This document shows, piece by piece, positions 53,093 through 62,538 of a stretch of 64,000 bases of DNA (position 1 is its first letter; each line of letters starts with the position of its first letter). The stretch lies in assembly GCF_003416895.1 (NCBI RefSeq), contig NZ_QVIO01000002.1, forward strand, positions 248,001 to 312,000. The letters run 5' to 3'. The position numbers were made by a program, and so were the translations under genes. The stretch is from Duganella sp. BJB476 (GTDB taxonomy: Bacteria; Pseudomonadota; Gammaproteobacteria; Burkholderiales; Burkholderiaceae_D). Under the pieces are notes generated by a model. The model had not been told where the DNA came from, did not search any database, and saw nothing but the letters and a program-made list of their open reading frames with translations.

Positions 53093-55291
53093 ATGATGCA
53101 GCCGTCACTCCCCCACCAGCCCAACATCGTGTTGATAGCCACCAACACGAACTACGATCTCGCCCTGCTCAGGATCATGCTGGCCCGCCACGGCTTGGGG
53201 GTCGAGCTGGTGCGGCGCGGCGACGAGGCACTGGCGCTGGCGGCAGGCGGCCAGGTCGCACTGGCGTTGCTCGACGTGGCGCTGGCCGGCAGCGCGCGGC
53301 TGGAACTGTGCCTGCGCATGCGCGCCGCCTGCGGCGATACGCTGCCGGTGTTCCTGCTGTCCGGCAGCCCCAGTCCCGACGAGCGCGAGCGCGCCCGCGA
53401 AGCCGGCGTCAGCGCCTACCTGCCGCTGTCGCTACCCACCGAAGACATCGCTGAACGCGTGCTGCTGGAGCTGAAGGCGATCTCGCCGGCCCCGCCGGCG
53501 GCCGACATGCCGACCATGGCGACGCTGGAAGTCAACTACCACCACATGCTGTCCGGCTCGCCGGACGCCATCCTGCTGATGCAGCGCGGCAGCAATCGCG
53601 TGCTGGACGTCAACCGCCAGACACGCATCCTGTTCGGTTCCACCGAGACCGAGCTGGTGCAAGCCACCCTGCCCGCGCTGTGCCCGGCGCGACAGCCCGA
53701 CGGCCGCAGTTCGGCCGAGGCCTTCGCCGGCTACGTCGACCAGGTGATGGCGGGCGGGGTCCAGATATTCGAGCTGACGGTGCTGCACAGTTCCGGCCGC
53801 GAGATCCCGTGCGAACTGCGCATGGTGCCGCTGAACACGCCCGAACACCGCCTGATGCATGTGCGCATCGTCGACATCAGCAGCCGCAAACTGGCCGAGC
53901 AACTACGCGACGGCAAGAACCAGGTGCTGGAAATGATCGCGCGCGGCGCGCCGCTGGCCGACACGCTGGAACGCCTGACCCTGCTGATCGAATCGCAGGC
54001 GCCGCCGGTGCTGTGCACGGTGATGCTGGTGGCGCCGGACGGCGTCACGCTGCTGACCGCCGCCGGTCCCAACATGCCGGCCGACTATATGGCGACCATC
54101 CACGGCCTGGCGGCCGGCCCGGTGGCAGGTTCCTGCGGCACAGCCGTGCACCGCAAGGAGACCGTGGTGGTCAGCGACACCTACAACGATCCGCTGTGGG
54201 CGCCGTACAAGGAGATCGCCGTCCAGTACGGCCTGCGCGCCTGCTGGGCCATGCCCATCCTGCTCGATCCCGGCACGGTGCTGGGCAGCTTCGCCATGTA
54301 CTACCGCGAGCCGCGCAGCCCGACCGAGGATGACCGCCGCCTGATCAAGGCCGCCAGCCACCTGGCCGGCATCGCCATCGCCAGCACCCGGCGCGAGGCC
54401 GAACTGGTGCGTCATCGCGAGCATCTGGAAGAACTGGTGCAGGCCCGGACAGCCGAGCTGGTGCGCGCCAAAGAGGAAGCCGAGCACGCCAACGACGAGC
54501 TGACCACGGCGCTGGACAACCTCAGCCTGACGCAGGAAGAGCTGGTGCGGCGAGACAAGCTGGCGGCGCTGGGCGCGCTGGTGGCCGGCGTGGCCCACGA
54601 GCTGAACACGCCGATCGGCAACTGCCTGACCATGGCCGGCAGCATGAGCGAACGCACGGCCGAACTGCGGCGCGACCTGGAGGGCGGGCTGCGGCGCTCG
54701 GTGCTGGAAGTCTATCTGCAACAGGCCGCCGATGCCGACGCCGTGGTGCTGCGCAACCTGAACCGCGCCGCCGCGCTGGTGGCCGGTTTCCGCCGCATCG
54801 CGGTCGACAGCGCCAGTTCGCAGCGCAGCCGCTTCGTGCTGGGCGACCTGGTGGCCCAGTTGCTGCAATCGTCCCAGTCCACGCTCCAGCAACATGGACT
54901 GGTGCTGGTCGAGGACGTCGAACACTGGCTGGAACTCGACAGCTATCCCGGCCCGCTGGCCCAGGCGCTGGAAAACCTGATCGACAACAGCATCACGCAT
55001 GGCTTCAACGGCCGTGGCCACGGCACCATCACGATCCGGGCGCAGGACACCGGCAACGGCGAAATCGCCATTTCGGTCGGCGATGACGGCGACGGCATCC
55101 CGAGCGCCAATCTGCCGCGCATCTACGATCCCTTCTTCACCACCCGGCTCGGCGCCGGCGGTTCCGGCCTGGGTTTGTACATTACGCACAACATCGTCAC
55201 CGGCGTGCTGGGCGGGCATATCGACGTCGTCAGCCAGCTCGGCCTAGGCACCACCTTCACCATGCGCCTGCCAAGGACGGCCCCGCTTTGA
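53093..55291 (+). CDS. cytoplasmic PAS-GAF histidine kinase with degenerate receiver
   Basis: The 732-residue protein lacks membrane helices. Domains in order are a receiver-like domain (about 10-130), PAS (145-270, with AILLMQRGSNRVLDVNRQTR), GAF (280-430, with CGTAVHRKETVVVSD and ACWAMPILL), a coiled coil, HisKA (GVAHELNTPIGN) and HATPase (GLGLYITHNI). The receiver keeps D61 (LLDVAL) but has ATN where the acidic pair should be and no KP lysine, so phosphotransfer to it is doubtful. The stop overlaps the first possible start of the diguanylate cyclase frame, suggesting that the two genes act together in c-di-GMP signalling. Confidence 0.86.
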   Translation: MMQPSLPHQPNIVLIATNTNYDLALLRIMLARHGLGVELVRRGDEALALAAGGQVALALLDVALAGSARLELCLRMRAACGDTLPVFLLSGSPSPDERERAREAGVSAYLPLSLPTEDIAERVLLELKAISPAPPAADMPTMATLEVNYHHMLSGSPDAILLMQRGSNRVLDVNRQTRILFGSTETELVQATLPALCPARQPDGRSSAEAFAGYVDQVMAGGVQIFELTVLHSSGREIPCELRMVPLNTPEHRLMHVRIVDISSRKLAEQLRDGKNQVLEMIARGAPLADTLERLTLLIESQAPPVLCTVMLVAPDGVTLLTAAGPNMPADYMATIHGLAAGPVAGSCGTAVHRKETVVVSDTYNDPLWAPYKEIAVQYGLRACWAMPILLDPGTVLGSFAMYYREPRSPTEDDRRLIKAASHLAGIAIASTRREAELVRHREHLEELVQARTAELVRAKEEAEHANDELTTALDNLSLTQEELVRRDKLAALGALVAGVAHELNTPIGNCLTMAGSMSERTAELRRDLEGGLRRSVLEVYLQQAADADAVVLRNLNRAAALVAGFRRIAVDSASSQRSRFVLGDLVAQLLQSSQSTLQQHGLVLVEDVEHWLELDSYPGPLAQALENLIDNSITHGFNGRGHGTITIRAQDTGNGEIAISVGDDGDGIPSANLPRIYDPFFTTRLGAGGSGLGLYITHNIVTGVLGGHIDVVSQLGLGTTFTMRLPRTAPL

Positions 55292-55389
55292 GCCGGACTC
55301 AACAATTTTCCTCCGCGCAATTATTGCAGCCGTATAATAGGTTGTATCAGACCGGCAAACAGCCGGCGCCTAGCGGAGAGACCAGTCCT

Positions 55390-56547
55390 GTGCACCCACA
55401 TCCTGCCCAGCCTGCGAAGATGGAAATGGCGACCCTGCGTTGCGAATTCAGCGACGCCACGGCCGAACGTGCATTCCTGCGCCATCACCTGACCATGACG
55501 CAGGCGCAGCTGCGCGTGACGTTTGTCTTCTGTTCCCTGTTCTACCTGTGCTTTGCCGCCACCGACGTCATCTGGCTGGGCTACAGCCTGCGCACCGCGG
55601 TGCTGGCCAGCGCGCGCCTGCTGGTGGCCGCCACCGCGCTGGGCAGCCTGGTGCTGCTGCGGCGCCGGCCCGATTCCATCCCCATCACGCGCGGCGTCGC
55701 CAGCATGGTCGAGATGGCGGGCGCGGCCGGCTTCCTGCTGATCGCCGCGCTGCGCCCTTCCGAGTTTTCGCTGCACGCGATTTCGATGTCCATCGTCGTC
55801 ATCGTGATCTACATCTACATTCCGAACCGGCTGCTGTACGCGGCCGCGATCGCCGCGCCGGCCACGCTGGGCTTCATCGTGCTGGCCCAGCAGCTGGGCA
55901 ACCTGCGCCGCGTCGAGCTGGCGACCATGGCGGCGCTGCTGGTGCTGACCAATGTGTTCGGCTACGTGGCGGCGCGCCGCTACCAGTTGCTGTTGCGCGA
56001 CGAATACAGCGCGCAGACGGTGCTGAAGAACCTGTCGGTGCGCGATCCGCTGACCGGCTGCTACAACCGGCGCCACCTGCACGAACAATTGCTGGAGACG
56101 GAAATCTCGCGCGCCCAGCGCTACCGGCTGAGCCTGACGGTCATCATGAGCGACCTGGACCACTTCAAGGCGGTCAACGACACCTACGGCCACAACGGCG
56201 GCGACGCCGTGCTGCAACGCTTCGGCGCCCTGCTGCAATCGATGACGCGCGACAGCGTCGACAGCGTGGTGCGCTACGGCGGCGAGGAATTCCTGCTGAT
56301 CCTGCCGGAGACCGACCTGGCCGGCGGCGCCCTGCTGGCCGAGCGCCTGCGCCACGCGCTGGCCGACACGCCGGTCGCCTACGAGGGCCAGCAGATCCAC
56401 ATCACGGCCAGCTTCGGCGTGGCCAGCGTCGACTTCGCGACCTCCACGCACGAAGCCCACCTCAACATGATCGCCTCCGCCGACGAATTGCTGTACGCTG
56501 CCAAAAACGGCGGCCGCAACCGCGTCTGCTCGCGACAACTGGTATAA
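55390..56547 (+). CDS. membrane diguanylate cyclase (GGDEF)
   Basis: The 385-residue protein has about six membrane helices (50-210 region) and a C-terminal GGDEF domain. The domain contains SVRDPLTGCYNRRHLHEQ, DLDHFKAVNDTYGHNGGD and the active motif RYGGEEFLLILPETD. It should make c-di-GMP. The allosteric RxxD site is replaced by DSVD, so product inhibition is probably lost. GTG 55390 was chosen because GGAGAG precedes it and a TATAAT lies at 55333-55338; a TTG at 55288 overlapping the previous gene would add 34 atypical residues. ATG 55420 is another option. Confidence 0.85.
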   Translation: MHPHPAQPAKMEMATLRCEFSDATAERAFLRHHLTMTQAQLRVTFVFCSLFYLCFAATDVIWLGYSLRTAVLASARLLVAATALGSLVLLRRRPDSIPITRGVASMVEMAGAAGFLLIAALRPSEFSLHAISMSIVVIVIYIYIPNRLLYAAAIAAPATLGFIVLAQQLGNLRRVELATMAALLVLTNVFGYVAARRYQLLLRDEYSAQTVLKNLSVRDPLTGCYNRRHLHEQLLETEISRAQRYRLSLTVIMSDLDHFKAVNDTYGHNGGDAVLQRFGALLQSMTRDSVDSVVRYGGEEFLLILPETDLAGGALLAERLRHALADTPVAYEGQQIHITASFGVASVDFATSTHEAHLNMIASADELLYAAKNGGRNRVCSRQLV

Positions 56548-56550
56548 AAC

Positions 56551-56760
56551 ATGATCTACATCAAACGATACGCGCTGGCCGCCGCCATGCTGGCCCTGTG
56601 CAGCAGCAGCCTCAACGCCGGTCCGGCGCCGTGGTACAAGTGGCGCAGCAAGATCGACAACTACCTCAGCTGCTCGCAGACGCCGCTGGGGCCGGGCTGG
56701 GAAAAGGACTCCGGCCCCTATAAAGATAGCCGTTGCGAAAAGTTGGTTCTTGCTAAATAA
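56551..56760 (+). CDS. small exported hypothetical protein
   Basis: The 69-residue product begins three bases after the diguanylate cyclase stop. It has a signal peptide (ALAAAMLALCSSSLNAG) and a mature part of about 45 residues with two cysteines (SCSQ and SRCEK), which may form a disulfide. The family was not recognised. It is probably co-transcribed with the cyclase. Confidence 0.55.
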   Translation: MIYIKRYALAAAMLALCSSSLNAGPAPWYKWRSKIDNYLSCSQTPLGPGWEKDSGPYKDSRCEKLVLAK

Positions 56761-56828
56761 TGGGGTCGCAATAACAGGGGGAACCCCGGGGCATTACTGG
56801 CTACATTTCATCATCTTGAGGAGACTGT

Positions 56829-57392
56829 ATGTTTACAAATCCCGAACAATTTGCCAACGCCACCAAAGCACTGTTTGAATTTCAGCTTGAAACCTTCAAC
56901 AGCCTGACCAGTAAAGCCGTGCAAGGCGTCGAGCAAGTCGTCGCCCTGAACATGGCCACCGCCAAAACCCAGCTGGAAGACGGCCTCGCCGCCGGCAAGG
57001 AAATCAGCCAGACCGCAGATCCCAAGGCCGCCATGTCGCTGGCCGCCGCCAAGATGCAACCGGGCGTAGCCGGCGCCGCCGCCTACAATCAGCAACTGGG
57101 CAGCATCATCGCCGAGATCCGCGAAGAATTCACCAAGGCCGCCGACGCCCATATGACCGAAGCCAAGAGCACGCTCAGCGCGCTGATCTATGACGTCACC
57201 AAGAACGTGCGTCCCGGATCGGAGAACGCGGTGCAGATCGTCAAGACCGCGATCGACAACGCCTTCAGCGGCTACGAGCAAGTGACCAAGGCCACCAAGC
57301 AAGCGGTCGAAGCGGTGGAAACGCAAATCGCCAAAGCCAGCGCCCTGGTCGATCAAAACACCGTCAAACCGGCCAAGACCGCGAAAAAGTAA
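56829..57392 (+). CDS. phasin family protein
   Basis: The 187-residue helical protein has the phasin pattern (TNPEQFANATKALFEFQLETFNSLTSKAVQGVEQVVALN) and an Ala/Lys-rich tail (VKPAKTAKK). It coats polyhydroxyalkanoate granules and limits their size. GAGGAG lies seven bases before the ATG. It is monocistronic and followed by a strong terminator. PHA synthesis genes are not in the window, as is usual for phasins in this family. Confidence 0.92.
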   Translation: MFTNPEQFANATKALFEFQLETFNSLTSKAVQGVEQVVALNMATAKTQLEDGLAAGKEISQTADPKAAMSLAAAKMQPGVAGAAAYNQQLGSIIAEIREEFTKAADAHMTEAKSTLSALIYDVTKNVRPGSENAVQIVKTAIDNAFSGYEQVTKATKQAVEAVETQIAKASALVDQNTVKPAKTAKK

Positions 57393-57413
57393 GCAGGTTC
57401 AACTCCCCGCACC

Positions 57414-57440
57414 AGCCAGGCCCGCGCGCCTGGCTTTTTA
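57414..57440 (+). terminator. intrinsic terminator of the phasin gene
   Basis: Stem AGCCAGGC/GCCTGGCT (57414-57421 and 57428-57435) with loop CCGCGC is followed by TTTTTATTTT. Confidence 0.93.
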
Positions 57441-57513
57441 TTTTGCTGGGCGTGCGCCGCCAAATGCGATACACTGTACATAAACACAGTTATCGCAACA
57501 GCTCACTCCGGCA

Positions 57514-59154
57514 ATGATCAAAGTCCTAGAAAATCCCTTGTACTACCTGGACAACTTCCAGCAGGTACTGACGTGGATAGGCGAGCGCTACGACGACTTG
57601 CTGACCGCCGAGGAACGCAGCTTCCTCACCGCCTTCCCCACCTTGCCGCAAGCCTCGCGCGCGCTGTTCGTGCGCATGGTGATGCGCAAGGGGACGGTGT
57701 TCCGCGCCAGCAAACTGGCCTATGCGGAGATCGGCAGCACGCATGAAGCCGCCCGTCCGCTGGCGGCCCTGGGCCTGATCGAGGAAGACCCCGCGCTGGA
57801 CCTGGACCAGCTGTTCGAACTGCTGCAAAAACCCGAGATCGGCCAGATCTTCCAGCTCCCCCCGCACCTGCGCCAGTTGCGCAAGGCCGACCAGCTGGAA
57901 GCGCTGCGCGCACAGCATGAAGGCGAGCACCGCTACTCCAGCTGGTACCAGGGTTCCGGCGACCACTGCTACCGCAACCTGACGCAGGAACTGTGCGACC
58001 GCCTGCGGCTTATCTTCTTCGGCAACTACCACCAGGACTGGACCGAGTTCGTGCTGTCCGACCTCGGCATCTACCAGTACGAAAAGGTCGACTTCTCGCC
58101 GGCCGCGCGCGGCTTCCGCAGCCGCCGTGACATCGACGACTTCCTCGCGCTGCACCGCTGCCACGAGCGCTTCATCGAAGGCGAAGCGCCGGCCGACGTG
58201 ATCCGCGACCTGCCGCCCTGCCCGGCCGACAACGAATGGCTGCGCAGCCGCCGCGACAAGCTGACCTTCCAGATCGCCCAGCACCTCGAGAAGCTGGCCG
58301 ACTGGCCGGCCGCGCACGCGCTCTACGCGAACTGCAACTACCCCGGCGCCCGCGCGCGCGCCGTGCGCGTGCTGGAAAAAGACGAACAGCCGCGCGCCGC
58401 CTTCGAGCTGCTGCAAGCCGCGCTGCAAGCGCCGGAAAGCGAAGCCGAACGCCAGCAGCTGCTGCGCATGCAGCCGCGCCTGGCGCGCAAGCTGGGCCAC
58501 GCCAAGCCGGCGCCGCACGCGCCCGCGCAACCGCTGCGCATCGACCTCAGCCTGCCGCCACCGCAGGAACCGAGCTACGTCGAATTCGTCGTGCGCGACC
58601 ACCTGAACCGCGACGATGCCCCGGTCTACTACGTCGAGAACGCGCTGATCAATTCGCTGTTCGGCCTGCTGTGCTGGGACGCCGTGTTCAGCCCGATACC
58701 GGGCGCCTTCTTCCATCCCTACCACCGCGGCCCGGCCGACCTGCACAGCGCCGATTTCCAGCGCCGCCGCGCGCAGCAGTTCGCCGCCGCGCTGGCGCAG
58801 CTCGACAGCGATCAATACCGCACCACGATACGCGCCAACTTCACCGCCAAGGCCGGCATCCAGTCGCCCTTCGTGTACTGGGAGACGCTGGACCCGGCGC
58901 TGCTCGACCTGGCGCTGGACTGCATCCCGGCGTTGCACCTGAAGCGCGCCTTCGAACGCATCCTGGCCGACATCAAGGCCAACCGCAGCGGCTTCCCCGA
59001 CCTGATCCAGTTCTGGCCGGCCGAGCGCCGCTACAACATGATTGAAGTCAAAGGCCCGGGCGACCGGCTGCAGGACAACCAGCTGCGCTGGATCGACTAC
59101 TGCGCCACGCACGACATGCCGATCTCGGTCTGCTACCTGCAATGGGCGGCATGA
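57514..59154 (+). CDS. FAN1-like VRR-NUC nuclease
   Basis: The 546-residue protein resembles FAN1, a 5' flap endonuclease and 5'-3' exonuclease that unhooks DNA interstrand cross-links. The C-terminal VRR-NUC domain has the catalytic set D496 (FPDLIQFW), E511-V-K513 (NMIEVKGPGD) and Q in DRLQDNQLRW. The N-terminal SAP-like and central TPR-like regions are helical. No signal or membrane segment is present. Its stop overlaps the start of an Fe-S helicase gene (ATGA), so the two proteins are made together. Confidence 0.88.
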   Translation: MIKVLENPLYYLDNFQQVLTWIGERYDDLLTAEERSFLTAFPTLPQASRALFVRMVMRKGTVFRASKLAYAEIGSTHEAARPLAALGLIEEDPALDLDQLFELLQKPEIGQIFQLPPHLRQLRKADQLEALRAQHEGEHRYSSWYQGSGDHCYRNLTQELCDRLRLIFFGNYHQDWTEFVLSDLGIYQYEKVDFSPAARGFRSRRDIDDFLALHRCHERFIEGEAPADVIRDLPPCPADNEWLRSRRDKLTFQIAQHLEKLADWPAAHALYANCNYPGARARAVRVLEKDEQPRAAFELLQAALQAPESEAERQQLLRMQPRLARKLGHAKPAPHAPAQPLRIDLSLPPPQEPSYVEFVVRDHLNRDDAPVYYVENALINSLFGLLCWDAVFSPIPGAFFHPYHRGPADLHSADFQRRRAQQFAAALAQLDSDQYRTTIRANFTAKAGIQSPFVYWETLDPALLDLALDCIPALHLKRAFERILADIKANRSGFPDLIQFWPAERRYNMIEVKGPGDRLQDNQLRWIDYCATHDMPISVCYLQWAA

Positions 59155-61496
59155 GCGCACCCGGCTACACGATCGCCGTGCGCGCGCTGTGCGAGTTCAC
59201 CGCCAAGACCGGCGACCTCGACCTGCGCTTCACGCCCTCGCCGACGGCGCAGGAAGGCATCGCCGGCCACGCCGTCGTCACCGCGCGGCGCGACGATGAT
59301 TACCAGACCGAAGTCGCACTGTCCGGCGATTTCGGCCCGCTGCGCGTGCGCGGCCGCGCCGACGGCTACGACCTCCGCGCCCGGCGTCTCGAGGAAATCA
59401 AGACCTATCGCGGCGACCTGAAGAAGATGCCGGACAACCAGCGCCAGCTGCACTGGGCGCAGGTCAAAATCTACGGCCACCTGCTGTGCGCGGATCAAGG
59501 ACTGGACCGGATCAAACTGGCGCTGGTCTACTTCGACATCGGCAGCCAGAAGGAAACCGTGCTGCAGGAAGAGCACACGGCGGCCAGCCTGCGCATCTAC
59601 TTCGAACAGCAATGCACGCTGTTCCTGCAATGGGCGCAGCAGGAAATGGCGCACCGCGCCGAACGCGACCTGCAGCTGAAGGCGATGCGTTTTCCGCATG
59701 CGGACTTCCGCCCCGGCCAGCGCCAGCTGGCCGAAGCGATGTACAAGGCCAGCAAGCGCGGCGTGTGCCTGCTGGCGCAGGCGCCGACCGGCATCGGCAA
59801 GACCGTCGGCAGCCTGTTCCCCATGCTGAAAGCCAGCGCCGAACACGGCGTCGACAAAGTGTTCTTCCTGGCCGCGAAAACCTCGGGCCGGCAGATGGCG
59901 CTGGACGCGGTCGACGTGATCCGCAGCGGCGCGCCACTGCTGCCCTTGCGCACGCTGGAGATGGCGTCCAAGGCCACCGCCTGCGTCAATCCGGACAAAG
60001 CCTGCCACGGCGATTCCTGCCCGCTGGCCAAGGGTTTCTACGACCGCCTGCCGGCCGCGCGCCAGGCCGCGCTGGACATCATGCTGCCGCCCGCATCCAC
60101 CGACGCCGCCCCCACCCTGCTCGCGCTGGACCGCGACACGCTGCGCGCGGTCGCTCTGGCGCACGAGGTCTGCCCCTACTACCTGAGCAGCGAGATGGCG
60201 CGCTGGTGCGACATCGTCATCGGCGACTACAACTACTACTTCGACCTCAGCGCCATGCTGCACAGCCTGACGCTGCTGAACGACTGGAAGGTCAACGTGC
60301 TGGTGGACGAGGCCCACAACATGGTCGCGCGCGCCCGCAAGATGTATTCGGCCGACATGGAACACGCCGCGTTGCGCCTGCTGCGCAAGCTGGTCCCCGA
60401 AGAACTGAAGAAACCGCTGGACCGCGTGCACCGCCAGTGGAACCAGCTGGAAAAAGACCAGTCGGCCGAATACCAGTCCTACGCCGCGCTGCCGGAAAAA
60501 TTCATGGGCGCGCTGCAAACGGCGGCCACCGCCATCTCCGACTACATGGCCGACCACCCGTCCTATGTCGACGCGGATTTGCAGGCCTTCTATTTCAACG
60601 CGCTGCTGTTCACGCGGCTGGCGGAGAGCTTCGGCGACCACGCGCTGTTCGATATCGAGAAGTCGGAAGGCGCGCGCGCCAGCCATTCCAATTCCGTGCT
60701 CTGCCTGCGCAACATCGTGCCGGCGCCCTTCCTCAAGCCGCGCTTCGAGAGCACCCACAGCACGGCGCTGTTCTCGGCCACGCTCAGCCCGTGGAACTAC
60801 TTCGGCGACATGCTGGGCATGCCCGAGACCACGGCCTGGGTCGACGTCGAATCGCCGTTCGTGGCCGAGCAGCTGTCGGTGCAGGTGGCCGCGCACATCT
60901 CCACCCGCTACCAGCACCGCCAGCAATCGCTGCGCCCGATCGCCGAACTGATGGGCGAGCAATATCGCCGCCAGCCGGGCAACTACCTGGCCTTCTTCAG
61001 CAGCTTCGACTACATGGACAAGGCCGCCAACCAGTTCGCCGAACGCTATCCCGAGGTGCCGGTGTGGCGCCAGTCGCGCCGCATGGACGAGGCGGAGCGG
61101 GCGCAGTTCCTGGCCCGCTTCACGCTCGACAGCGAGGGCATCGGCTTCGCCGTGCTGGGCGGCTCCTTCGGCGAGGGCGTCGATTTGCCGGGCGCGCGCC
61201 TGATCGGCGCCTTTGTCGCCACGCTGGGCCTGCCACAGATCAACCCGGTCAACGAGCAGATCCGCCAGCGCATGGACGCCATCTTCGGCGCCGGCTACGA
61301 CTACACCTACACCTTCCCCGGCATGCAGAAAGTGGTGCAGGCGGCCGGCCGCGTGATCCGCACGCAATCGGACCGCGGCACCGTCTACCTGATCGACGAC
61401 CGCTTCGGCCGCCCCGAAATACAACAGCTGATGCCGGCCTGGTGGCGCATCGAACGCGCCGCCGCCCCCGAAGCAGTATCGTTACTAGCAGTTTGA
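59151..61496 (+). CDS. Fe-S helicase (XPD/DinG-like) with N-terminal PD-(D/E)xK domain
   Basis: The 781-residue protein begins with a nuclease-like domain (about 1-140) carrying D71 (RADGYD), E82-I-K84 (EEIKT) and a QLHWAQVKIYG helix, similar to Cas4/RecB-type nucleases. The helicase part has Walker A APTGIGKT (211-218), DEAH at 386-389 and a late QAAGRVIRTQSDRG motif VI. Four cysteines, C278, C285, C290 and C341, lie between motifs I and II, as for the Fe-S cluster of XPD-family 5'-3' helicases. It is coupled to the FAN1-like nuclease. Resemblance to FANCJ/XPD suggests a shared cross-link repair role. Confidence 0.88.
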   Translation: MSAPGYTIAVRALCEFTAKTGDLDLRFTPSPTAQEGIAGHAVVTARRDDDYQTEVALSGDFGPLRVRGRADGYDLRARRLEEIKTYRGDLKKMPDNQRQLHWAQVKIYGHLLCADQGLDRIKLALVYFDIGSQKETVLQEEHTAASLRIYFEQQCTLFLQWAQQEMAHRAERDLQLKAMRFPHADFRPGQRQLAEAMYKASKRGVCLLAQAPTGIGKTVGSLFPMLKASAEHGVDKVFFLAAKTSGRQMALDAVDVIRSGAPLLPLRTLEMASKATACVNPDKACHGDSCPLAKGFYDRLPAARQAALDIMLPPASTDAAPTLLALDRDTLRAVALAHEVCPYYLSSEMARWCDIVIGDYNYYFDLSAMLHSLTLLNDWKVNVLVDEAHNMVARARKMYSADMEHAALRLLRKLVPEELKKPLDRVHRQWNQLEKDQSAEYQSYAALPEKFMGALQTAATAISDYMADHPSYVDADLQAFYFNALLFTRLAESFGDHALFDIEKSEGARASHSNSVLCLRNIVPAPFLKPRFESTHSTALFSATLSPWNYFGDMLGMPETTAWVDVESPFVAEQLSVQVAAHISTRYQHRQQSLRPIAELMGEQYRRQPGNYLAFFSSFDYMDKAANQFAERYPEVPVWRQSRRMDEAERAQFLARFTLDSEGIGFAVLGGSFGEGVDLPGARLIGAFVATLGLPQINPVNEQIRQRMDAIFGAGYDYTYTFPGMQKVVQAAGRVIRTQSDRGTVYLIDDRFGRPEIQQLMPAWWRIERAAAPEAVSLLAV

Positions 61497-61637
61497 TAGC
61501 GATATGCAATCCACAGTCACCGGCGCGTCTGCTATATTTTCCTCATAAACGGGCTGCGCCCCGCCTTTGCGCATTGCCGTTGATATTTTGCGACTCACTC
61601 CGACTCCGTGAGCCTTCAGTTTTTCAGGACTGCGGCC

Positions 61638-61838
61638 ATGAGACCTCGGGAAAATACGCGTCTTGCCGACGCGATCAGGCACGCCATCATCATCGATGCC
61701 ACGGCGGGCGCCGCCCATGCATGGGCGTTTCTCAGCGCCCTGGACGTCCCCGACCACACCATTCTGCGCGTGCTGTCCGACCGCGCGCGGCGGCGCGACA
61801 GCGACCAGCGTCTTCCTGACCGGATTGACGTTGTGTAG
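61638..61838 (+). CDS. small hypothetical protein
   Basis: The 66-residue frame begins MRPRENTRLADAIRHAI, is mostly helical and ends in an Arg/Asp-rich tail. GGA lies eight bases before the ATG. An ATG at 61608 would give ten more residues. No family was recognised. Codon pattern is compatible with a real gene, and it occupies an otherwise empty 469-base stretch between the helicase and cysC, but evidence is weak. Confidence 0.4.
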   Translation: MRPRENTRLADAIRHAIIIDATAGAAHAWAFLSALDVPDHTILRVLSDRARRRDSDQRLPDRIDVV

Positions 61839-61965
61839 CAATGCATGGCGCAGGATGTCGGTTTGTATTCCGTGTTAGAAAATGTAAATTTCAAGCCCTG
61901 ACCTACTGTGCGCGATGTCGTTTGGCATAACATTGAGCCGAACTTATCGAATCAGTGAGGTAAAC

Positions 61966-62538
61966 ATGGACGACTCCTTCCGGCCGGCGCCGGCCCAGCG
62001 TGCGGGCGTGGTGTGGCTGTCCGGCCTGTCCGGAGCGGGGAAAACGACCGTGTCCATCCAGCTCAGCCGCATGCTGGCGGAAGCCGGGCTGCGCACCGTG
62101 CTGCTCGACGGCGACCAGCTGCGGCAAGGCCTCTGCAAGGACTTGGGATACAGCGCCAGCGACCGTCGCGAAAATCTGCGCCGCGCCGCCGAGGTATGCC
62201 GCCTGTTCACCGAGACGGGCGCCATCATCATCGCCGCCTTTGTCTCGCCGCTACAGGCGGACCGCGACATGGTGCGTGAACTGGCCGGTGAAAACTTCTT
62301 CGAAGTGTATTGCAACGCGCCGCTGGAAGTCTGCGAAGCGCGCGACGTCAAAGGCTTGTACGCGCTGGCGCGGCAAGGCCGCATTCCCGACTTTACCGGC
62401 ATCTCGGCGCCGTATGAAGTGCCACGCGCGCCGGACCTGGTGCTCGACACGGCGCGGCAAACGGTCCGGCAATGCGCGGCGCAGATATTCAAGCTGCTCC
62501 ATCAACGTCGACTCATCAGCGTCCCATGCCTCAACTAA
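61966..62538 (+). CDS. cysC: adenylylsulfate (APS) kinase
   Basis: The 190-residue enzyme phosphorylates APS to PAPS. It has the P-loop GLSGAGKT (20-27), LLDGDQLRQGL, the FVSPLQADRDMVRE segment that carries the phospho-Ser site, and DVKGLYALARQGRIPDFTGI. GAGG lies eight bases before the ATG. No ATP sulfurylase gene (cysD/cysN) is visible. Its 3' end overlaps the sulfotransferase gene by 13 bases, so the PAPS is probably made for sulfation rather than for sulfate assimilation. Confidence 0.92.
   Translation: MDDSFRPAPAQRAGVVWLSGLSGAGKTTVSIQLSRMLAEAGLRTVLLDGDQLRQGLCKDLGYSASDRRENLRRAAEVCRLFTETGAIIIAAFVSPLQADRDMVRELAGENFFEVYCNAPLEVCEARDVKGLYALARQGRIPDFTGISAPYEVPRAPDLVLDTARQTVRQCAAQIFKLLHQRRLISVPCLN

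Noticed and set aside
55288..55389. Longer diguanylate cyclase start at TTG 55288
   Set aside because: The extra 34 residues are Gln/Pro-rich with no family likeness, and a TATAAT and a ribosome-binding site lie downstream of it.
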